From: Rhodosorus marinus
Lineage: Eukaryota > Rhodophyta > Stylonematophyceae > Stylonematales > Stylonemataceae
Length of the DNA stretch: 64,000 bases
Direction: 5' to 3'
NCBI GenBank assembly: GCA_029953675.1
Contig: JAMWBK010000007.1
Location: 1,984,001 to 2,048,000, forward strand
Under the pieces are notes generated by a model. The model saw only the letters and a program-made list of their open reading frames with translations, ran no database searches and was not told the origin of the DNA. Both the position numbers and the translations under genes were made by a program. Positions 56,831-64,000 of the stretch are shown here, piece after piece (the stretch's first letter is position 1; each line of letters begins with the position of its first letter).

Positions 56831-57180
56831 TATGTGGTTTTATTGGGTGAGGCTGAATCAATTGGGAAGAAACGCCTTTTTTGTAATGGGACGCTGCAAC
56901 GCTTATATTCGGTAGCTGCCTGTCGCAGCGCAACGCAAGCAGTCTCAAGGCGCTCTAGATAGACCCGATCCCCCGAGGGTTGACGGTAGAGCTTGCTGTT
57001 CAAGTCTCATTTGGGAAATCCTAGTGATGGTGTACCTGGCGTAGAATCATTGAGAGCCTCACAATAGGCCGCCATGCACTGGACGGCGTTGATTACTTGG
57101 GCCCGAGTGGTGGGCTTCCGGGACTGGGAAACAGCCCAAAGGTTCGGAGAAATACAACGGAGGTTCAGTATTTCTGACAT
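56785..57180 (-). pseudogene. Unassigned reading frame with one internal TGA
   Basis: From ATG 57180 the frame encodes 57 residues (beginning MSEILNLRCISPNLWAVSQS) and meets TGA at 57009-57007. It then continues in the same frame with protein-like helical sequence (LYRQPSGDRVYLERLETACV). It runs into the repeat copy at about 56830 and ends at 56785. No family is recognised. A simple reading is a decayed or nonsense-mutated gene truncated by the repeat. A tiny intron or recoding cannot be excluded. Confidence 0.3.
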
Positions 57181-59685
57181 GGTCTCATCGCTTGGTGCGA
57201 TTTAGAGAAAGGAGAGTCCAGAGCGCGGGATAAGGGACGGGAAGGCGATTTGGTTGTTGGGACGAGGGGGAGTTACTCGAACGGGGACGGCGGCCGACTG
57301 AAGGACTTCAAGCTGCCCTTTGTGTGTTCAGTGGATAACAAGAGTCGTGCCTGTCCTTCAGGCACTGGCGCTTCCAGACAGAGACCTTTCTCGATTTGAA
57401 AGATCTCAGGGAGGTAATAGACAACCCGGAGAGGCCACGGACGCCGAGAGACGATATGTCTCAGCGGTATTCTCGCGGGTGCGGGAAGGACCGGCATTGG
57501 ATATAGGGCTATCCTCATCTAAGGGGGGAGCCCCACACGAGGTTTGGGCAGTAGCTTCTTGTGACTTGACGAAATTTGTTGCACAATATCAACCCTACTC
57601 GGGACATGAACCTTCTGTACCCCAAGCCTGTGAAACTGTGCAAGCTACGGGAGTTCGAGATCTCAACAGGCTTTCGATAGGCTTGTGCGGTCATCCGTGG
57701 CAGGGATTGGAATCTGGAAGACTGAATGAGAACTGTGACAGGCCTGTTTGGTTCTTTTGACATATGCGTGTGGTCGGGATTTGGTTTCAAGTTGTACGCG
57801 CCCTTACGAAAAGGAGTGCTCGTGTTCCTGTTGCAAGGAGAAGCAATCTCTGAGCAACCATGTCTGATGTCTCAGGAGCCGAGGGAAGGTCCATGAGAGC
57901 TGCCAATTAGCGACTTCAGTGCCTCGATTGCAGTACACGTAATCCATCGTGAAACTCGTTGCTGTTCACGAAACTCCAGTGTATCTACTAAGCTTTTCCC
58001 TCCTACCAGAACCGTTTTGGTATCCCCGACAAGCTCGTTTGCCTGGGATAAACTCGCATCCCAGAAACAGCATCGTAAACTGGACGCTCACAATGCATCC
58101 TGAAAAAATACTAAAATGTGCAAGATTTTCGCAATTATTGTATTAGAAGATTACAGATACTATTGATAGTCCAATCGTACACCTTCCACATCCCACATTG
58201 ATATACTAGTTTCGAAAATTCTCCATTACAAGAATTTTGTACAGTCACTATATCTTAACTGAGAACATATATCCAATTGCAGTGCGGCGATGTACCTTCC
58301 GAAATACGATGGGAGTGAAAAGATGCGGGCGCCCTAGGACCTAGCTCGGTTCTCACGGGGGGAGTGGAATGGTATCAATTACCTCCAACCATCGTACGCT
58401 TTTATAGAAGGCTATGTCTAGAATTACAACACCTGCGACACTTGTTGTTGTTCGTACTCACCACATGACGGATGTGTCAATGGCGCAAACAATAATTCGC
58501 ATAGTTCGCTCTTTCTATCAAGAGTAGAACTGGAGTTTTCAGAAGCGAAAAGGTGGCTTTGGAGGACTAAGGAGGCACTTGATATTCAAGTCCCAATACA
58601 GTGCTTCATCCCGCACTGCGTCTGGGAGTTGTTTTATGCGTGCTCCACTATGTTCATCCAAGTCGTTCACCAAGAATTTCCATATGTGATTCATGTACCC
58701 ATCCCCAAGGTTATCGAATTCAGCCCATTCCCGGCTAAGAACAGAAGTGGAGTGAGAATGAGAAAGCTTCCAAACTTACGAGGCTGAATAGAATTTCCAG
58801 GCGAACGACTGCAGCTTGAATCTCTTCTTTTTTTTCTTTTTTTTCCATACAAATCCAACTTTCGCCGTTTTGAAGATTTGTTTTCGCATTACATCACCAA
58901 GGATTTCTTAAAAACATCAGCAAAATATGAACTAGTTGACTGGAAAGGCCTCATTTGATCCAATTTAAGAGATAAATCATGAAAAAAGGATGATATTTTG
59001 ATAGGAAGAGAAAGAATCGTGCAATCTAGTAAAAGTATTTTAATATTGATCAAGTCATATTTGTATTTGTGTTGAAAATATCAACAACGGATATTGTGTT
59101 CGTAAATAATGAATATTAGACAACGTATTTCTTGAATAGTTATGAAAATTTGCTTACGCTTTATTAGGGGTTCGAGGTTTTTTTTGACTAATTTTGTAAC
59201 TGGAGTGTTGAAGCGATGTAAACAAGGAGGGGGGTGCCACTGGAGGAGTCGTTTTCAATAGCTGCTTTATCGGGATTGCCATTTTGATTTTGTAGAATCC
59301 TTCCATGAATGCGCACATTTGGTGGAACAGTTCTTGAGGTAGTTTTGGCAGTTGATTCGTGGTGACTCGACGTGGTTTTTTTTTTCCTTGGATACGTAAT
59401 GTAATGCCTCTTCGGTTGCTCGTCCCCGCGTCATCGGGTTGAGCATCTTTACACCATTGGTAAATGCCGCGATCGATTTGGACAATGTCGATTAAATTTT
59501 CGGAGTTTCAGGGCCGAAATTTCGCAGCGTTGGAGTCAGGGAAACAGGGAGCGTCTTCCTTGGTTTAGACCCGTTGATTATAAGAGAGAGCAAACGAAAA
59601 GAAGAATTTGCGTACAAACCTCGAAGCTGAAGATAGTTGTGAAAGAGAATTATGAACTTGGCGATTTTTGTGAAAATTGTGGACA

Positions 59686-61018
59686 ATGGTCAATACAAAG
59701 AAGAAAATTTCGTGGCAGACGGCCAAAATCACTGGCCTACCAGATGACTGTGAGATCGACTTGGAAACGGTGGCAGTGACAATTTGCGGCGGAGGAAACG
59801 GGGCCCACGCTGGCGCGGCGATGTTTTGCCATCAAGGATGCAAGACGAGTATGTACCTGTCTCTGAAGAAGGAAGCGGCTAAGATGAAACAAGGAATCGA
59901 GCAAGGTGGTATCAAATGTGAGCAGCTGATTTTGGACGAGCACATCCAATACCAAGGGGCACCAGAAGTGAGCAGCGATCCGTCAATCGTGCGTGAGAGC
60001 GATGTAATTATAATCCTTGCACCTGGATTCGCACACGAGAGCATTCTTCGCGAGATCAAGCCGTTCTTGAAGGATGGTGCACTTGTCGGAGCGCTCCCTG
60101 CGCATGGAGGTTTTGATTTGGTTGCAAGGCATGTCCTGGCGGAGAGAATAGAAGACGTTACCGTGTTCGGCACTGTCTCACTGCCGTGGGCGGCAAGGAT
60201 TGCATCGTACGGCTTGAGAGTGGAGATACTGGGAACAAAAGAAGAACTGCCCATGAGCTGTCACCCCAGAGTCCCTCGGGTTCCAATTGTGGAGCTCTTC
60301 AATTCTATGTTCATCGGGACTACATTTCCAATGGGCAACGACTTTCTGGAGATTACTTTGTGGCCGGCGAACAACATTATTCATCCGGTAAGCTATCGTG
60401 CAAAAAAGAACCTCTCCTCACTGGGAACGAAGGCTTATCACCGCAAACCTGTGCCTTCTCCTGTTGCAGGGCATTTTATATGGCCAATGGAAGAACTGGG
60501 AGGGCACCCCTCTCGCTGAGAAGCCCTTATTCTATGTTGGACTGGACGATTTCGCGGCTTCAAAACTGCAAGGCATGAGCGATGAAATTCAGCAAGTAAA
60601 GATCGCCGTAGAGAAAGAGCTGGGACTCACACTGGCCGTGCCGGAACTAAGTGGCTTCATGCTCCAGTCCTATGGCCGAGAGATTGGGGACAAATCATCG
60701 CTAAAGAGGATCTTCCAGACCAACCCAGGATACCAGGGCCTTACCCATCCTATGAGGCAAACTGGCGAAGGAAAGTACGTGCCCGACTTCTCCAATAGAT
60801 ATTTAACCGAGGACCTCCCACATGGACTTGCCGTCCTCCGAGGAATAGCTGGTTTGGTCAACGTACCAACGCCTTGCATGGATGAAGTCCTCAGCTGGGG
60901 GCAAAACGCCTGCGGACAAAAATATCTGGACAATGGTACAATGACAGGAAAGGACGTCTCCCATTCGGGAGTTCCCCAGCGATTCGGCTACCACCAAGTA
61001 TCGGACCTAATCTTCTAG
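59686..61018 (+). CDS. NAD(P)-dependent octopine/nopaline dehydrogenase-family enzyme
   Basis: Two exons, 59686-60387 and 60470-61018 (82-nt phase 0 intron), give 416 residues. The N-terminal Rossmann domain has VAVTICGGGNGAHAGAAM (glycine loop at residues 35-40), then SDVIIILAPGFAHESIL and GALPAHGGFDLVAR. The C-terminal opine-dehydrogenase helical domain contains NNIIHPGILYGQW (the conserved N...HP), FYVGLDD, and YLTEDLPHGLAVLRGIAGL with VPTPCMDEVLSW. Family members reductively condense an amino acid with a 2-oxo acid, for example octopine from arginine and pyruvate. The true substrate here is unknown. ATG 59686 is chosen; the frame extends to 59677 only via TTG. No obvious targeting signal is seen, so the enzyme is probably cytosolic. 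Confidence 0.88.
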
Positions 61019-61074
61019 TACTGGTAGTACTTATCAGAATTCATGTACTATAACTTTGCAATCATTATGGTCGT

Positions 61075-61080
61075 AATAAA
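61075..61080 (+). promoter_or_regulatory. Candidate poly(A) signal of the dehydrogenase gene
   Basis: AATAAA lies about 57 nt past the stop codon, at a typical distance. Confidence 0.5.
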
Positions 61081-61595
61081 GACTGATGTGAAATATGGAT
61101 TGATTCAATCAACATCCCAGACGCTTTCGCGTTCACACAAATGAAAATTGCCCCGTAAAGGCAAAGAACTCGGCAACATTCGCCAATTTCATTTGGCCAG
61201 GAAAATTGGATGGATATCGAGGGATCGCATTTTCCTGGGATTTTGACGAGCTATCTCTGTTGTTTTTTTTTCGTGGTTGGGGAGGGTGGGGACGATGGTA
61301 GGGAGAGAATGATGGAAGTTAAGTTGGGAAAGCCTGTGGAGGAACAGAGCAGTTTAAAAGTTCTTAGGATGAGCTGGTTTTGATTGTCGGCTTCTGTGGC
61401 CTTCTCGGTTGTAGCTGCCAAATTTATTTTTTTTGGTTTTGGAGTTTTCTACTTGCCTGTCTGTGGTCTGCTTTTTTTTATTCGGAACTGCGGTGAGGTT
61501 TTCGAACTGAGCGTTTGCGGAAGGGAGCTTTCCGACAGGAACTTCTTTTGCGGGTAGAGAACAACTGAAAGCGTGGTAAATTTTGAAAGTCAGAA
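61081..61595. other. Intergenic, dehydrogenase to ABC-F
   Basis: No gene was found. 61270-61590 is G-rich on the plus strand, the 5' flank of the ABC-F gene. Confidence 0.5.
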
Positions 61596-63956
61596 ATGGC
61601 AGCGTTTGTATGGGGTTTTCAGCTCGATAGTCTGGTGGAGCCAAGGAACGGATTGAATGTTTGTCTGACACGTCCACTGACTCGAATTGCGCCCAGGTGC
61701 CAGGCTGCGAAAGGACAGACTGGGTTGACAAGTTCTCGTCCTCAAGTAGATAGTACGGATACTTCTGGAGCGGTGCTGAAAATTAGCGATGTGCTGCTGC
61801 AAGCTGGTTCTAGGGACTTGCTATCGTTCGACGAATTGAAGGTAATGCCTAGGGACAGAATTGGCTTAGTGGGCCCGAATGGAACTGGCAAGACAAGCCT
61901 TCTCCGGGCGATTTCTGGCGAGCTTCCGATGGCGCAGGGTCGGATAGCATTGCTTCCTGGGAAAACGATTGGGTACCTCCCGCAACAGGCGGTTAGTGGC
62001 TCAGAGCGATCCGTGTGGGATGAAGCGTCGTCACAGATGCATAGACTGAATGCGGCAGAGAAGGACCTAAGGGCAGCTGAACTTGCCGTGAAAGAAGATC
62101 AGTCATCTCTGAACTTGACGTGGTTGGAAAAAGCTTCTATTGACTTCGAGGCTGCTGGCGGCTTCAGCAAGGACGAGAAAATCGGGAATATGCTCACTGG
62201 ATTGGGATTTTCGCGGAGCGACTGGTCTCGCAAATGCTCAGAACTTTCTGGGGGATGGGGTATGCGTGTTGCTTTGGCCCGATTGCTGCTCTCAGAACCG
62301 GACGTACTACTTCTAGACGAGCCTACCAATCACCTCGATGTACGCACGAAAGCGTACTTGCGCTCATTTCTAATGCAGTACCCGTACTCCATTGTGGTTG
62401 TATCCCATGATGCATTGGTACTCAATGACCTGAAGAGGATTGTTGATGTCCGTGGAGGGAAACTAGAGTTCTACACGTGCAACTACTCCAGATTCCTGCA
62501 GATTAGAGACCAAAAGGACGAACAAGCGGTGAAGATAAGAGAAAAACAGGACGTGCAGGTGGAAAAACTTGAGGGATTCATCACCAGATTCGGAGCGAAA
62601 GCGACGAAGGCGTCCGCTGCGAAGAGCAAGAAAAAAGCACTCGAAAAGCTTGAGTCAAAGCTCGTTGAAGCTCCAACCCCAACAGAAGGTAGAAGGGTAG
62701 GTGTATACATGCTCTAGTCCAATCTACCGTACGTACGCGTTTTCGCTAACCCGCAATCCCCTGCCTCGTGCTCACCGCTTAGGCGAAGCTGAATATTCCT
62801 ACGGCTCCTCCAAGCGCTAGGAAATGTGTTGAACTTACCGATGCAACCATCGGGTGGCCTGATGGACCCGTCCTCATTGAGAATGTTTCCGTAGTTCTCG
62901 AGCGTGGTGAGAGGTTGGCCATTGTGGGCAAGAATGGTTGCGGAAAGAGTACCTTGATGCGCACACTGGCGGGACTGCTTCCGTTGCAGTCTGGAAAGCG
63001 TGTTCTCGGGGACGAGCGAGTTTCTATTGGCGTGTTTACGCAGGACTTGGCTGCTGATCTACCATTCGAAAAATCACCATTGGAATACAGTGAAAAACTT
63101 GCTCCGGAGAAAACTGTAGCTGAAATACGAAACGTGCTCGGTAGTCTTGGACTTTCTGGAGATTCTGCGCTTCGCGAAATCCAGTTCCTTTCTGGCGGCG
63201 AGAAGGCCAGGGTTGCCCTTGCTTCGTTTGTGATCTGCAGGTACGTGCCTTGCTGGAATTCAGTGGTACCCTGTCTAAGATGCTAACATGGCATGTCTTA
63301 TTTTTCTGGACCAGCTACAATGTTCTCATGTTTGATGAGCCCTCAAACCATCTTGATATGCAGACGGTCGAGGTTCTTGTAGAAGCCTTAGCAACATTCG
63401 ATGGAGCAATGGTCCTGGTAACGCACGACAGACGTCTCGTTGAGAAAATCGCGACACGAGTACTGGTCGTTGAGGAAGGAGGTAGCACACGCCTCTTTGA
63501 GACCCTGAATAGCAAGGTAATTGTTTCTTTTTTGAGGGCGGCGGTCTTTTTGTGAACAGCTGACTGAACGAGGCCTCATTTCGATTCGTGCATTGCGACT
63601 AGGCACTGTCTATGGTAACGGATTTATCGTCAGACGACGTTTCAAATCGTATGCTTCTGAAGAAGTCAGGAGAGGCTTCAGCAGAAGATCTCAAGATGGC
63701 TGAAGCTGAGACTGAGAATAGGCGGCAGAAAAAAGGGGCGGAAAAGGCAAGGAGACGGCTTCCAAATGTTGAGAAGAAAATTTCGAGCTTGGAGGAGACC
63801 ATGGCATCCCTTGAGGAAGATATGCTCAAATTCGGGGACCAAGCTGAGCGCCTAGCTGAGCTCATGGAGAAGCAGGGGGCTCTTCAGGCCGAGCTGGATG
63901 GCCTCTATGATGAATACGAGAGCTTGGAGGCGCAGCTGTTCCCGGCGACAAGCTGA
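61596..63956 (+). CDS. Plastid-targeted ABC-F ATPase (ribosome-associated type)
   Basis: Four exons, 61596-62696, 62783-63240, 63315-63516 and 63603-63956, with introns of 86, 74 and 86 nt (phases 0, 2, 0), give 704 residues. There are two ATP-binding cassettes and no membrane domain. Cassette 1 has Walker A GPNGTGKT (93-100), signature LSGGWGMRVALAR and Walker B LLLDEPTNHLD. Cassette 2 has GKNGCGKST (about 416-424), FLSGGEKARVALA and MFDEPSNHLD. The linker between them is basic and charged, as in ABC-F translation factors. The C-terminus (last 110 residues) is a coiled coil. The leader MAAFVWGFQLDSLVEPRNGL has early phenylalanines and few acids, consistent with plastid import. ABC-F proteins act on ribosomes, for example in the EttA/Uup lineage. 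The window ends 44 nt after the stop. Confidence 0.9.
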
Positions 63957-64000
63957 GGAGAGTATACGTAGCCTAGTAACTATCTAACTGTAATGTATTT

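Larger units (their letters stand above)
56214..59685. other. Intergenic upstream of the DUF3598-like gene
   Basis: 56214-56460 is C-rich on the plus strand. 56560-56830 holds a copy of the dispersed CGTCCGATA-type repeat. Other frames (57320-57760 plus; 57273-57790 minus) are unassigned and may be decayed coding sequence. 58100-59200 is AT-rich with nothing visible. 59200-59685 is G-rich leader of the dehydrogenase gene. Confidence 0.45.

Noticed and set aside
57007-57009. Selenocysteine recoding of the internal TGA
   Set aside because: There is no known selenoprotein motif around the codon and no recognisable SECIS-like hairpin downstream; decay is simpler.
1-64000. CRISPR arrays, operons or bacterial defence systems
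   Set aside because: The genes are monocistronic with spliceosomal introns. The tandem repeats have no spacer-like regularity, and no bacterial cassettes are present.

Overview
This window is nuclear DNA from a eukaryote. Most recognisable genes are split by short GT-AG introns (mostly 73-130 nt; 42 could be placed with reading-frame support), there are no operons, and the proteins are eukaryotic: V-ATPase subunit a, ER HSP90, a mitochondrial carrier, TAP42, RNase P subunit POP5 and the ER/Golgi protein TEX261. Three or four genes encode apparent plastid precursors: SecA, uroporphyrinogen-III synthase, an ABC-F ATPase and a DUF3598-like protein. Three of these leaders carry a phenylalanine close to the N-terminus (MGFVNVF, MIGFH, MAAFVWGF), a trait known from glaucophyte and red-algal plastid precursors. 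From general knowledge secA is plastid-encoded in red algae, so a nuclear secA leans toward a glaucophyte-like or other primary-plastid alga. This placement is inference.

Layout, left to right. 0-5 kb: POP5, TEX261 and TAP42, all on the minus strand. 8-13.5 kb: two paralogous C2H2 zinc-finger genes, head to head about 4 kb apart. 14.1-14.5 kb: a decayed Ty1/copia integrase fragment. 15-23.6 kb, plus strand: uroporphyrinogen-III synthase, a mitochondrial carrier and an ER-type HSP90. 24.0-27.2 kb, minus strand: plastid SecA. 27.2-33.3 kb: gene-poor, with diverged tandem duplications. 33.3-34.4 kb: a Cys-rich zinc-binding regulator. 36.4-36.9 kb: a minisatellite of about 101 bp. 37.1-39.4 kb: a mitochondrial PPR-like protein. 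39.9-43.3 kb, minus strand: V-ATPase subunit a in 11 exons. 44.8-53.4 kb: two head-to-head CSC1/TMEM63 (DUF221) channel paralogues, one with five introns and one with none. 54.1-56.2 kb, minus strand: the DUF3598-like protein. 59.7-64 kb, plus strand: an octopine/nopaline dehydrogenase-family enzyme and a plastid ABC-F ATPase.

The genes are mostly unrelated housekeeping functions: protein export and folding, organelle biogenesis, membrane transport, tetrapyrrole synthesis and RNA processing. The main shared features are architectural. Upstream of every recognised gene the sense strand is rich in G and poor in C, whichever strand the gene is on. Introns are strongly biased to phase 0 (28 of 42). 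Two gene families sit as divergent head-to-head pairs. The intergenic DNA holds near-perfect foldbacks, minisatellites and a dispersed terminal-repeat-like motif that contains CGTCCGATA.

I did not find a convincing new multi-gene system. The best leads are the strand-asymmetric promoters, the divergent paralogue pairs, the HSP90 with a second acidic insertion, the DUF3598-like protein with an unusual basic insert, and the CGTCCGATA repeat family.
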